Shown here: positions 46,600-58,985 of the stretch, in pieces
Numbering within the stretch: the stretch's first letter is position 1
Layout: each line of letters starts with the position of its first letter
Source of the DNA: Ampelocalamus luodianensis
Lineage: Eukaryota > Streptophyta > Magnoliopsida > Poales > Poaceae
Assembly: GCA_036346255.1 (NCBI GenBank)
Contig: CM070635.1
Location: 45,411,715 to 45,475,714 of the forward strand
Direction: 5' to 3'
DNA: 64,000 nt
Notes under the pieces: generated by a model
What the model was told of the DNA's origin: nothing
Database searches by the model: none
Seen by the model: only the letters and a program-made list of their open reading frames with translations
Program-made: the position numbers and the translations under genes

Positions 46600-47290
46600 G
46601 TGTTATGACTGTCTGCATTTCCATGCATGCTCCAAAAATGTTCTGCGTGCTAGTCATTCCTTGATGCAGTCCAGCTGTCTCATCTTGTGAAATTTGGGTG
46701 GCACCCAATCCTGCCGAATAAGTTCCACTGAGGCAAATATATGATACGCAGAAGGGGCTCAATTCTTCAAAGATTTTAGTACTGAGCATGCACAATGCAG
46801 AATCCAATCCAATCCAATCCTTATTCCTTAATAACTAAGACCGAGGATCCTATACATATCCAGCAGGACATAGACCAATACATACAATGTGCACAATAGA
46901 ATAGGGCATCGAAGAAAGATGATGCATGAATTTCATATGATGAATGCTGTGTTAACTCCAGGTAATGGTATGACCGGGCAATTCAGGCTGCCAGCTTCTG
47001 CTGGGGAAGCGATGGACCTGGTGACACAGTCAAATGCTGAAGAACAGTATCGAGCTCAGCCCGGTTCAGTACATCAACCATTACTTGACCTGCTTCGAAT
47101 AGAGCAGTGGTTCGTTTGTCTCCAACTTTCAAAGTCCCAAATAAGAGGAGCATCGCTCTTGCCTTTGAACATAGGATTGTATCAGCTGATCCAAACTCTC
47201 ACCAAAGCTGCTGCGAAGGGCATTTGGAATGCCACGCCTGCAAAATGCAGCCAGCTCAATTCCATTTCCTGATCTGAAAAGAACCAGATG
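46600..47290 (-). pseudogene. RING-protein gene fragment, cut at the copia element
   Basis: On the - strand two stretches resemble the conserved middle of plant RING E3 ligases of the At5g04460 kind: FGESLDQLIQSYVQRQER (about 47207-47154) and LHQGMTSTQNIFGACMEMQ (about 46670-46612), in the family's order. Between them are stops and frame changes. In the family a C-terminal RING finger follows the second block; here the copia 3' LTR begins a few codons later and no RING is visible beyond it. An N-terminal half may lie further upstream (to about 48265) but is not recognisable. A broken gene copy; assignment moderate. Confidence 0.5.
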
Positions 47291-48449
47291 CATGGCACGC
47301 TCCTATGGAAAAGCTACCTGCTTAAGAGTTCTCCAAGCTCAGCTCCGCTAAACATCATCATCAGGTGGACTGAACCTAGTGTTTCTTCAATCACGACCTG
47401 ATTGCCAATAGTTTCAGATTATCCAATATCATTGGCATAACGGCATGCCATCCCCCATTTCTTCTCCTTCTTGGCTGTTAGAGATCCCTCCTGTGACCAT
47501 TGCTCATTAATTTCGTTGCCAATTTGTTTCGGGTTCTTGTCGGGTTCCATTGTCAGATGTATTCGAAGAAACAATGCTAGATTGTTCAATGTCCTGACCG
47601 AGGACCCTGGGCTCTATCCATATCGGTGCACTTATATTCTCCAGCAGCTTCAGTTTGCGTAATTGTATTGCTGTTTGACAGAACGCTATGTCTCAGCAGC
47701 TTCACGCTCCTCCATGGATTGGAGAGCCTCCGGTTCAGGATGCTAATAGTAGCGCCTAGATGATCGCTGCTGTCGCTTGATGCCTCAGGCGTGGAAGTAC
47801 GCTGCTCATTACTGGCCAAAATGTTCCTTTGGCTACATGATCAAATTTCTGTGCCTATTCCTTGTGGGCATGCTTAATGCATACACATGCACTGAATACC
47901 CCGTAGTAGTCCGTAGCAATCAAAGCCACAAACCACAAAATGAATATCTAATCTATGGCAGTCAAGGTCAGCTACAGATGATAGTAGGCAAAGTGAAGGC
48001 CTTACCTCAATCTGGGATGACTGACTCTGCCTAGGCTGTCATTCTAGTCCCATGTATAATGGACCCGGTTGAAATGCTACTGTCAGTGACCAGTCGCATT
48101 GACAGGAGATGCAACATGGGCAATTGTCTTGAGGAGAGAAATAGACCCGGTTGAAATGCTTTTCTGCTCCATGGATAATGATATTTTCAGGTAGATCAGC
48201 CATGGCCTGCCACACTTCAGAAGAAATCATTGGGCTGGATGGAAGGCCGGCCCGCAAGGCCATGTAGGCGACCGGCCCAACGTCTTACTCCCTGCCGAAG
48301 ACTGGGCCATGTGAGTTACGCGACAGGCCCGTGCAGGAGTGGGCAAGGGCCCTGGTCCGTTCCCTCTGCAATCTGCATGCTCCGCCGCTAGCGATGGCTA
48401 GACGGCGGCGCGCCCCGAGCCCTGAGCCGATATAGCTATCTTGGTCCGC
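47291..48449. other. Unassigned, possibly more of the RING pseudogene
   Basis: Short - strand frames (47586-47819, 48039-48263) could be decayed exons upstream of the RING fragment, but no domain is visible. CCGGTTGAAATGCT is repeated about 82 bases apart near 48066 and 48148. Confidence 0.35.
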
Positions 48450-51365
48450 GAAACTAATGGGTCGTGTTATGCCGACCCACGTGCCGAGGAGGCGGTTTAG
48501 GCATAGCCTGATGGCCTTTCGTGCCGTGCCATGCCGGCCTGAGTCTATTTGGATTGATGAGTCGGTTGTGGCCCACTTAGCCCGTTAGGTCTAAAAATTT
48601 TAAAAAATAAAATAATGTATAGAATTCAAAAATAGATATCAAAATTATAAAAATGAGACAAGCATATTGAAAATGTAATCGAGAGCTTTATTAATGTTTA
48701 AATAACTACCTCATTAAAGCCTCTGCCAAGTAAAAAAACTCAACATAAAAAAATTTTAACAAAAGAAAATGAGTATAACCTATAGCTCTACATATATATT
48801 TGTTTTACGTGTCGTTGTCTAGGTACGAATTTTTAAACATCTCCAACAACTCTGAATTTTTCACAGAGTGTTGTGTTCGTGAATCAGCTTGTTCTCAGTC
48901 CTTCATAGTTAGAAGTATCTCCACCATCTCACTTCTGAGTCATGTTCTCTCATCTAATATTCTTCCACAGAGACTGAAAGCAAACTCGGAGGAAACCGTC
49001 GAGATAGGAACAATTAACACATCTCGTGCAAGTATAGATAGCACGGGATACGCTAACTTATGGTCATGCCACCAGTGCAAAATTTTGAAGTTTTCTGAGT
49101 TGAAATCCACCATATCATTATCCAGATAGACGGATAGTTCCTCACTCCTTGGGTGAGAGGTTGGTCTTGAACTTTGTGGAGAAGGTGTAGCTATAGAAGA
49201 AGACTTTGACCCAGAGGAAGAGCCTGCACCCCATATCTTGCTCCACAGATTTGTCTTGTTACTTGAGGTGGGTGCTACTGGAGGTCGTTGCAAACGGACT
49301 CCTTGGAACATATTTTTGTACCTTTGAAAAACCTCATGTAATCGAGAACGAATATCTGCAAGATAGTCAGAATTGTCTAGCCCTGTAGTATCACTAAGAA
49401 AATCAAGAATATTAGTAAATCTGTTAATTTTAGCTCTAGGATCTAAAATAAATGCAAATGCATATAATAAAGTATTTTCTCTCTAATATTTAAGATATTT
49501 AGTTTTCATAGCAACAATAGCCTATCTTAAATCTGTGTTATTTTCATAGTTTTTTAAATGACTAGCGATCTGTAAAAATACTATACACAATAATAGGAGA
49601 TGTTGGATAATAGACAACAGACAAAGCAACAACGGTCTTATAAATTTTTTCTAAAAACTAAAATATCTTCTCAGAAACGAACCAATGTTGCTCAATAGTA
49701 TACTACCATCAATGTTCTGATAGTGCGTTTGAATAAAAACAGAAAAAGTGTTCTTATATGGTAAAAGAATCTTAAGCATCAGATAAGTAGAGTTCCATCT
49801 TACCGGCATATCCAAACCGAACTTTCTTGGACGTACACCCATTGCCCTCCAAAAGTTTTTATACGATGTTATTCTTACATTAGAATTATTCAAGTAAGAT
49901 ATCATATCGTGAAAAGCTTTAATATACAGATTCAACCTCTTCAAACCATATTTGACTATAAGGCTAATAATATGACAAGCGCATTGCTGATGTAGCAAGA
50001 AGGAATCGATGTATATACTCAACACTGGAGTAAGAATATCCATGGCCCTAGAATTCAAAGCGGCATTGTCTAAAGTAATTGGGAATATTTTGTTTGTAAG
50101 ACCAAAGTCTTCCATGACTTTAATAATACAGTCTGTAATATTATCACCCATGTGTGCTACATCAATTAATTTGAAACTTATAATTCTTTTCTCAATTACC
50201 CAGTCGTTATTAACATAATGAGCAACTATACTAAGATAATCCTCCCTAACCCGACCACTCCATATGTCTGATATCAAGGCCACCAAAAAATGTGCACTTA
50301 CTAAATAGTTCCTTTATTTTATTACAACGTTCATTGTAGTATTTAACTAAATCCCTAGTTGTTGTCTGTCTAGAAACAGTAGAAAATCTAGGATTATACG
50401 TGGTCCTAATGTAAATTTGGAAAGCGGTAGACTCCCCAAAGCCTAACGGTAAATCCTCAGAAACAATTAAACGATAGAGAAATTGACAGGCTACCTCAGG
50501 ATTATAGTCCCAGCTACGTACTGTACTATCGGGGTTGTACTACATCTACGTCTGCCTCATCACCAATTCTTGCTTGGCCTTACATCTTATAGCATGTCTA
50601 AGCAAGTACCCCATTCCACTTGTAGACCTTGCAGACAATTCATTGCGACAAATTTTGTAAATAGCATATGGTACCTCATTTTCCTATGCATCTAGCTTGG
50701 TTGTCCTATCAAAATTCTCCCACAACGACCTCGGCCTCTTTGCTCCGGTGGTCACCGACGAAGATGCTACTGTGGAGCCTAATGACGGAACCCCTTCTTG
50801 CCCTTCCGCTAACAACTACGGTTGGTTTGAGGCAGCCGCAGCCTCCATGGATGCAACATATTCCAGTGAAAATTCGTAACCCCCAAGAGCAAAGCTATTG
50901 TAATTTCCCATAACAAAAACTATAAAATCAAAACTAACACTATTATTACTTTCATCTTAGCAAAACAAATAATAATAATAATATTACGCAAAAAAATAGT
51001 ATTGTACCTCTTTTGCTGACTTGATGTTGGAAATTGATTTTTCCAAAATTTGGCATAATTTTTTTGAATTCTACCAAATTATCTCACAGTAAATTTGAAT
51101 TTGCAAACCTGAATTTGAAAGAGAGATTGAGGAATGGATGAGTTATGAATGAGGGGGGGGGGTATGGTGTCTATTTATAGATTTTTTTTGGGATTTTTTT
51201 TGCTATTTTCAAAGCCCAAAACGGTCATTTAAAAAAAATACGAATGTTATAGGCTAAACGGGCCGTGTCAGGCACAACCCACCGCGCGAAAAAGGCCCAA
51301 TAGGCAAAAAAATGACTAGGCCATGCCATGCCAGGCACGACCCACCATGCCGAGCGGCCCACCTG
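48450..51365 (-). mobile_element. Autonomous-type hAT transposon, decayed
   Basis: A - strand transposase remnant is bracketed by subterminal regions rich in GGCCC, GCCATGCC and GGCACGACCCA motifs (48460-48600 and 51255-51360), as in RICESLEEPER-like hAT elements. Exact ends and the 8 bp duplication were not identified, so limits are approximate. The right side abuts another repeat at about 51366. Confidence 0.65.
48937..50640 (-). pseudogene. hAT transposase (RICESLEEPER-like), degenerate
   Basis: Cut-and-paste transposase. On the - strand a BED zinc-finger remnant (ending LLRHAIRCKAKQEL, about 50620-50545) is followed by an N-terminal domain remnant (about 50510-50290), then an open block of 211 codons (50286-49651) with DIWSGRVREDYLSIVAHYV, CHIISLIVKYGLKRL and MPVRWNSTYLML, typical of the hAT catalytic core. 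The C-terminal dimerisation (hATC) domain lies at 49311-48940 (ELSVYLDNDM, FKILHWWHDH, FSLCGRILDE). Between 49650 and 49312 the frame is lost. Not functional. Confidence 0.85.
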
Positions 51366-52880
51366 TAGGATCAAGGATAACCGACTAGAGGGGGGTGAAT
51401 AGGAGGTTTTTAAACTTTTAAGCAATTTAATGAGATAAGTCAATTAACAACTTAGTCTAAACGAGTTATATTTCTAGCTAAGCAATACATGCACAAAGAC
51501 CAAACTAGAAATATAAATACGGAAGAGTAAAGACTAGAAATAACCACAATAAGTCAACGATGTTTTCCCGTGGTATCGAAGACTTGCCGGTCTTCACTAG
51601 TCCACGTTGAGGGAGCTTGAACCAATCAAGCCGGCTCCACGTATTAAGCCTTTCCTCGATCACTATTGGTTGTTCTTCCTCCACTCCGGAGATGGTGAAC
51701 ACCAAACCACTCACAATTTAGGCGCCAGACCTCTTCACAATCTTCTTGAAGAGATCACCGTGCAATCACCGCCAAGCCGTCTAGGAGTTTGGCAAAACTC
51801 CAAGAGTAACAAATCAAAGACCTTCGCTTGACAACACTCAAGTGCAAGAGGATCAACTAGAATGATGAATGCACTTAAATGAGCTCAACAACCTCCCAAT
51901 GAGTGAACAAATAAATTTGAGGAGTTGAAAGGATGCACAAGGCTCAAAGGATGTTAAATGTGGTCTATGCTGTGTCCTTGAGCGGTGGGGGTATTTATAC
52001 CCCAAACAAAAATTATAACCGTTGGAGAAGAAAACTCCACTTTTACCACGGCGGTACTACCGCCATGTATCAGGCGAGTACTACGCACTTCTCAACCACC
52101 TCTGTAACGGCTATAACGAGGCATTAAATGACTGACATAGTCGTTTTAACTTGCATTGCGGTACTACGCCAATGAGCTAACGGTACTACTGTGAGAGCGG
52201 TCATACATAAAGTGAGTCTTGGTACTACCGTTTTCCAAGAGAGACAAAGAGTGCGTCTTTGGAAAAACATATCGCCAAGTAACGATCGGAATAACAAGCG
52301 TGCGGTACTTAAGCAATAAATGTGGTACTACCGTAGTCCGGTCATCACCGCGTGAATACTTGCGGTACTACGCGTGAGGTTTGGCACGAAAACATAAAAG
52401 GGTCTCTCTGTAAAAATATACCGTAAGTAACAATCGGAACAACGGGTTGCGGTAGTACCCTTTTACTAGCCCGGTCATCTGGTGGGCGGTAGTACCGCAA
52501 GTTCAATGCGGTACTACCGATTATCTGACAAAACGGACTTGGCAAAGATAAAAGCAATCCAAATGCATGCATGATCCTAGATTGATCCATAAAGCACAAG
52601 AACATGCTATCAAGCTACTAGTCATGATCCCTCTTAATAGTACGGTATTTAACCTATAATCCGGTCTTCCAACCATATTTCCTAAGACCGGTAAAAGGTA
52701 AAAGGTTTCTAATCTACTTGTACCTTGACTTTGATCCAATTTGATCTTCATGATATCCTTTAGCATGCAGCTTCACGATCATACTTACCATTTAGACTTA
52801 ACCTTACAAATGCTCAATCACACACATTAGTCCAATTATCACATATTATCATAAATTACCAAAACCAATTTTTAGGGGCC
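51366..52880. repeat. Unclassified TE-derived repeat with GCGGTACTACCGC cluster
   Basis: Begins near GACTAGAGGGGGGTGAATAGG and ends near AGGGGCCTAGATGC, blocks I associate with a dispersed grass repeat. A TATA-like GGTATTTATACCCC lies at about 51990. No protein domain was recognised, so the class (LTR or CACTA fragment) is open. Confidence 0.4.
52050..52520. repeat. Cluster of about eleven palindromic GGTACTACC-type motifs
   Basis: GCGGTACTACCGC (perfect inverted arms around TAC) at 52051-52063. Variants occur near 52074, 52156, 52178, 52219, 52302, 52323, 52361, 52447, 52484 and 52507, in both orientations (GGTACTACC and GGTAGTACC), irregularly spaced. Confidence 0.7.
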
Positions 52881-53340
52881 TAGATGCTTTTCACCACCTA
52901 CCCCCTTCCTCCCTCCTATCTCCATCCTGTGCGCCCCATCCCCTTCTACGCATCCTCGCCTCCTCCCGGGCCTTTCCCTTCCTGAGCCAGCCTCGCCTCC
53001 TCCTCCTCCCCCCGTCAGCCGTCGGGGCCGTCCCGCCCTCCTCTTCCTCTCCTCCTTATCATCACACCCGTGTGCCCTTCGCCTCCCGGCTCCCGCTGCC
53101 TTCTCCTGATCTCCTCCCTCCGCATGTGCGCCCCGCCACCTTCTCCTCCCTCTACACCGGCTACCGGCGCCGCCCCGCCCTCCTCCTCCTCTCCTCCTCG
53201 TCACCGCGTTCATGCACCCCTTTGCCTTCCTCCGCGCTGGCGCCACCCCGCCCTCCTCCTCCGCCCTCGCCGCTGGCTAGCTGCTGCCTGCCTAGCTCCC
53301 TCCTCCTGGATCCTTGCCTCCCTCCCTCGGCCTCTCCGCA
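52881..53340. other. C-rich stretch, possibly 5' flank of the F-box pseudogene
   Basis: Strongly CCTCC-rich on the + strand. Open frames on both strands are compositional. No domain was recognised. Confidence 0.35.
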
Positions 53341-53545
53341 CGCGGGCTACATGGGCCTGGGCTCGTGTCATACGTGGCACAGTTCGACACTGTTTGTGCC
53401 ATGTCGGGCTGGCCCATCATGCTAGGGGGCAGCCCAAGCACGACATGGGCTTTCGTGCCATGTTGGCCCAGCCCATGAACAGTGTGGTCCCCTGCTGTGC
53501 CGTGCCTTAGGTCAGTCCAGCCGACATGGCCCGCCGGCCACCTCT
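53341..53545. repeat. hAT subterminal-like fragment
   Basis: GTGCCATGTCGGGCTGGCCC and CATGTTGGCCCAGCCCATG-like blocks resemble the subterminal motifs of the hAT element at 48.45-51.37 kb. No transposase here. Confidence 0.4.
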
Positions 53546-55110
53546 ATCTGCCGCATCCTTGGCATGGCGGGTGGAGAGGGCTCATCGCCGGGTGCGGTGG
53601 ACCTCGCAGAGGAGCTTGTGGGGGCCTCCGCAAGTGGCGAGGAAGAGACGCGGCTGGCGGCTGACAGCGATGAGAAACGACACAAGGGCGGTGGCGAGCT
53701 CCGCGAGGACGAGGTGTTCGACTACGATGACCTCCTCCAGGATATCCTCCTACTCCCCCGACCTCCCCACCTACCTCGTCTGAGCCACCCTCGTCTGCAA
53801 GCGCTGGCTCTGTAGCACCTCCGATCTGGCCTTCCTCCGCCACTTTCGCGGGCAAATGCTACCGCGTGGACTTCGGGTTGCTGGACGGAGTGGAGTTCAG
53901 TTTCACTCGAATACTTGGAAGCCTTGTGCTTTCCATGGAGATGACTCCAAGTGGCGGACCTAATATTTTCAGGATGGGTGTTCGGGGTTAATAAAATATT
54001 GTTCGATGGATTGGCTGCTTTCGATAGATATCAGTTTTGGCATCGAAGTGAAAGTTATCTCTGTGCCTTTCTAGCTCAATCCCACCAAGATTTCAAATGT
54101 ACATACTTCTTTTTCATTTTTCAAAGTTCTACTGTGAGGATCCCGGTTTATTCGGCTTGTAATGCTTAGTCTTCCATTAACCCGAGCATCACAAATCAAA
54201 TAAACCAAGCCTCGAGATATGTATACTTCCCAGAAATGCAGTATACACACTCCGTTACAAAATCATGCATCAATTTCATTCATTCACATAGAACCGAAAC
54301 ACATCAACAACTAGAAGACATACATAATATAGAGTTATTACAAAAGAGGGGCCGTCTGACCAAAAGACATACAAATAACTAAGTAAATAGCGGAAGCAAA
54401 AGTGCCATAAGATGGCGATAAACAAAAGCCAATTAGTGTGCCTTTACCCACAAGACAACCAACCGGACCGCCAAACTAGTCGTCCCAAAAGCCGCACATC
54501 TCACAAAAGGGAGGCCCTTGGGGCTCACCTTCTTCCTCTGCAACAAATAACATTTAAGCAAAGCAAATGAGTACAAAAATGTACTTGCAAGACTGACGTG
54601 TGGAGTAACAGACCTATACATATGCTACATGCAAACTTATTTGAGTGGAGGTTGTATGGCTCATTTTTAGCACAAAAGCAATCTTTATTTGTAATAATGT
54701 AATACATGTTAAAAGCAAGTTTACAATCTATTTTTATTGTTTAAATAACAGCAAGAACAACATAATAACAATAGGTAGATAACAACAACATCCTGGAAGT
54801 GACTAACCCAATAGTCACCACAACAATAGCATGAACTACCCGTTCATACCACCCATGTCAAATTTTAAGTTTTTAAAAGGTTGTAGTCTAGTTCTCACGG
54901 GGCTTAACCGAGCGTGTCCATAACCTAGGACGAGGCTATTCGAATAGTTTTAACCCTGCAGGGGTGTACCAATGTACTGACACTTTGGACCGCCTTTTTG
55001 CCACATGATTAGCACACTTCCAAAGGTATACCGGCACAGCTAAATTCTACGAGACGTTTCCAATATTGTGTATCAACTATGAGCCGCTCGTATGGATAGA
55101 GACCCATACG

Positions 55111-58100
55111 TGTCAGAACTCGGGTATTAATACACCCAGATCCTCTGTGCATAACTGAACTAGTCCCATGATCAGTGGCTAGCTCACACAGTAAACAAAA
55201 TGATAACAAATTCATATCACAACTTTATTAATAACAACAGAGTTGATTACAAAAGAGGCTTACAGGCCAACAATAAAATAAACACAGCGGAAGACGAAGA
55301 AGTAGTAGGGTCCAGCAATCTGCCACAGGCAATCGACTGGGGTAGCGGTCTAGTCGTCGAGATCCACATCGGTAGCAAAGTCCTTCTCCTCACGAAATTT
55401 GTTTGCGTAAGCAAGAATGAACACAACTTCCGTGCTCATAAGTTACACGTCAAATAACGAATGACATGCATATATGGATGTAACAAAGGATGGCTTATAT
55501 GATTATTTGCATAAGCGGCATTTTCTTTAAATCTTGGTACTAGATTCCAGCGGTTATTCTATAACTAAAGTTTATAAAATTCTCAATTTTATAGTCAGAT
55601 AACGTTCACACATGAATGGTGAAGGATATCCTCCTATCACATGGTTGTTTGCCCAATTCTCAATTGGATAAACCAGTTTGAAGAAGTCTTTTTCCGACAA
55701 AATCATAGTATAACTTTGAGTAGTTACGCTAGCATGTCCATAACATGGACACGGCTATTCGAATAGTTTTACACTCTGCAGAGGTTGTGCAGCTTTACCC
55801 ACATGACAAGACTTCTCTAGTTTGTCAGGCATATATCTATGCCACGCTCACTACCTTTGGTAAGCGGTCTGAAACACGTGTCGAGGCCTTTACAATGTTA
55901 CGTCTTAATGTATTCGTGCGCTAAGGTTTCCTACCATTGGGTGGCCATCCTCGGAAGCCCCTCTTGCGGGATGGGTATAATGTCGACCAACGCCCATACT
56001 AACAACATAGCACAAGCGACACTAAGACATTACAAATTATTTAGCCAAGTCCCGCCCATACGGGACATGTGGTGGTCTGATTAGGCGTAGCATCATGCGC
56101 TCGAAGACCGGTCCTTAGCGGCTTGGGCAACTTTCCAATAAAACCCATGGGCCTTAACCTAACGAGATTAAGCGGGCATGAACTGCACCCACCAATCATC
56201 CATTCCACCCAAGTCCAAACCATCATTTTATTTTATTTTCCAAGTCATTTGTAAAACTCCCATGACACCGGATGCCAAGGTACAATTTAATCAATAATTG
56301 ATTGATGGTGAAATTCCCAAAAACAAGTTTGGTCTAAAAGCATTGCTAAGCAATACGTTTAAATGATCCTAGTTCATACTATCGTATCAACGAGTTTGAT
56401 CTAGGGTGACAATGTGTTTGATTCAATATCAACATTGGCCATACAAAGGATTTTAGGCATAACTATATATTTAAAGCAGAATTTAAGATTCTTGATATAA
56501 ATAAGCATGCGATAATAATTTAAAACAGAATATAAATAATTTAAAATAGTAGGATGAATATGATCAAGGGTATAACGCCAAGCTTGATGAGGTGGCGTTG
56601 TTTTCTTAACAGATCACCTTAATGAACTTACGGTGTTGAGGTGGCGTTGTTTTTCTTAACGGTCACCTAGTACTCACAAGTACTATCTTGGTAGTCCAAG
56701 TGTACGATCACGATGATCATACGGTCAAAATCAATCCTCTTATGTTGCTCTTGATCGTCGTCAATCGATTCTCGAAGTTGTTGATGATCACGGTCAAAAT
56801 CAATCCTCGATATCGTTCTTGAATTGGTGTCGAAATCGATTCTCAAGTCGTCGAACTCTAATCGTGCAAATACAACAAATTCAACTCAAATTCAAATAAA
56901 TTCAAAGGACAGATCAAATTAACTCCAAATAGAAATATTTTACTTTAGTTAGCTAGATAATAATTTTATATGAATTTACAAACTTGGATGGACTAAAGCG
57001 GAGTTCGGGAGCAAAGATATGAATTTTAGAAGATTGAAATTACATGAAATGATAAATTAGGGTTTAAAATAATTATGGGTCAAATGAACCCAAAATCAAA
57101 TGATTTTGGTTTAGCTAGCTAGATCTTGTTTTTATAGGAATATAGAAATTTGAATGGACGAAATCGGAGTTCGTATGAGGAGAAACGAACCAGGAAGTTC
57201 TAAATCTAAATAAAACCTAATTTTCAGATTTTATTGAATTTCTTGAATTATCTTTCTAAAGGAAAATCTAATTATTGCGCAAGCATGGCGTCAGCGAGAT
57301 TTTCTTTTTCGGTAGAATTATTTTCCTAAAGGAAAATAATTTGTTTCAGCAACAGTGGGGCCGCGTCATTGACTCGGCCACGGTGGACCGATTCCACCGA
57401 GTCGAGGGCTAAGCGTCGGTGGACTTGCCACGCGCGTGATGTGGTGCCACGCCGGTGACATGGCGCGAGATGATGAGGTGGCGTAGGGTGGCGACACGCG
57501 GCGGCGCCACGTAAACGCGGGGCCGTGGCGTCGCGTCGAGCTCGCCGGCGATGGCGGCGCCTCGGCGGACATGGTTGGTGCCAACGGAAGTGGAGAACGT
57601 GAGGATGTTGATGCTCACCGTAGTTACCGCGAATGCGCGGCGGAAGGTCACCGGCGGCGGCGTTAGCGGCGGCGCGATGCGGCTTCGGCGGCGGTGGTGT
57701 TCGGGTGGTTCTCGACGATGCCAAGGTGCGCGATGGGGTAGCGGCGTCGCGGCGATGCCTTTAGTGCGACGGTGGCGAGGAGGCAATGTCGGCGCAAATG
57801 ATGGTGGAAGGAATGGCGGCCGCGAAGAGGTTCGATCACGGTGAGGTGGGCGCGAGAGGAGGAGTGGGTGGCGGCGTTGGAATGAGTGAGGAAGGGGGCT
57901 CCCGGTGCGCTCTTTTATAGGGGTCGGGAAGGGGCGAGTGAGAAGATCGTGCGCGCGGGTGCGGCGGCGGCCGTTACGACGTGCGGGCAAACCGGTGGAG
58001 TAAAGAGAGGGAAAAGTGGGGGAAGTGGGGCGGCGTGATGAGGGCTTTTGAATGCGCCTGATGGCGAGGAGAGTGAGGAAAGCAGGCGGAGGAGAAGCTC

Positions 58101-58746
58101 CGTGGGCGCGGTAATGGCGGAGGCGTAGCGCGTCGTGGGGAAGAAGAAGGGTTGGCGGCCGTTCGATGCGCATCCAGCAGTGCGGAGGAGGTAGGGTGGC
58201 GTGGGATGATGGATGGCCGTCAGTTTGAATCGGACGGTGGGAGAATAGGAGAGAGAGCGGCGGGCGGGCGGATTGAATGGTGCGGTGAGAAATGGGCTGG
58301 GTCTTTGAGATTCGGCCCAAAAAGAAGATTTTAGGTTTTAATTGATTTATCAATTGATTTAATCGGATAATTCAAAAGGACTTTAGAAAATAATAAAATA
58401 CATCCAAAAATTCTAGAAAAATTCACGAAATTCCTAGAGTTATTTTAGACTTAAATAAAATAGTTCCAATTCATAATTGGCTATTAATTTTGCAAATAAT
58501 TTATTTTGGCTTGAAAATACTTAAGAAAAAGCTTTTAAAAACTCGAAAATTCAGAAATTAAGTAAATTTTATTTTCAATTCAAATCTAATAAAACTTTAA
58601 TAACTTCAAATAAATTTTAAAATTTGACTTTCAAAATTCCAAAGATTCAAATAAGGCAATCAAACTCTGGCAAATTCTCAGAAAATCAAATAAAACATTA
58701 ACTTTATTTCATTTTTATTTTGGTAACATAACTTTGGGATGTTACA
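55111..58746 (-). mobile_element. Ty3-gypsy 3' LTR, nested, 3636 bp
   Basis: On the - strand it runs TGTAACATCCCAAAG (58746) to CGAGTTCTGACA (55111). It shares long blocks and order with the solo LTR at 39434-42713, such as TTAGTTAGCTAGAT and GTCCATAA..GGCTATTCGAATAG. A TATA box (CTATAAAAG, - strand) lies at about 57913-57921. It is preceded on the - strand by a polypurine tract, so it is a 3' LTR rather than a solo LTR. Confidence 0.8.
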
Positions 58747-58985
58747 AACTACCCCCCTTAAAAGAAATCTCGTCCCCGAGATTCGGAGTGGCTAGAAGGA
58801 AGGAAGATTGACATAGTTTGATTGTATTGGGAGGCTAGAAAGAAAACTGGAGTACAAGGTTCTCAACTGGATTTGTTGTCGGCTGAATCCTACTCATCAT
58901 CCGACAGAATTGTGATATTGTACGGATACCCTTGTCCAAAATTTTGCGGCTTCTTGTTTGATATCCTACTCATCAAAGCGGTTAA
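58747..58985 (-). other. Gypsy internal remnant with polypurine tract
   Basis: On the - strand CTCGGGGACGAGATTTC, then an AAGGGGGG run directly before the LTR, the standard 3' end of plant Tekay/Del-type gypsy elements. The remnant stops near 58985, so the rest of the element has been deleted. Confidence 0.7.

Noticed and set aside
52881..53540. Overlapping 146- and 117-codon + strand frames
   Set aside because: CCT/CCG-rich compositional frames with no domain. They overlap a hAT-like fragment.
57409..58353. 314-codon frame on the - strand
   Set aside because: Falls in the GC-rich U3/R part of a gypsy LTR. Its composition explains the lack of stops.
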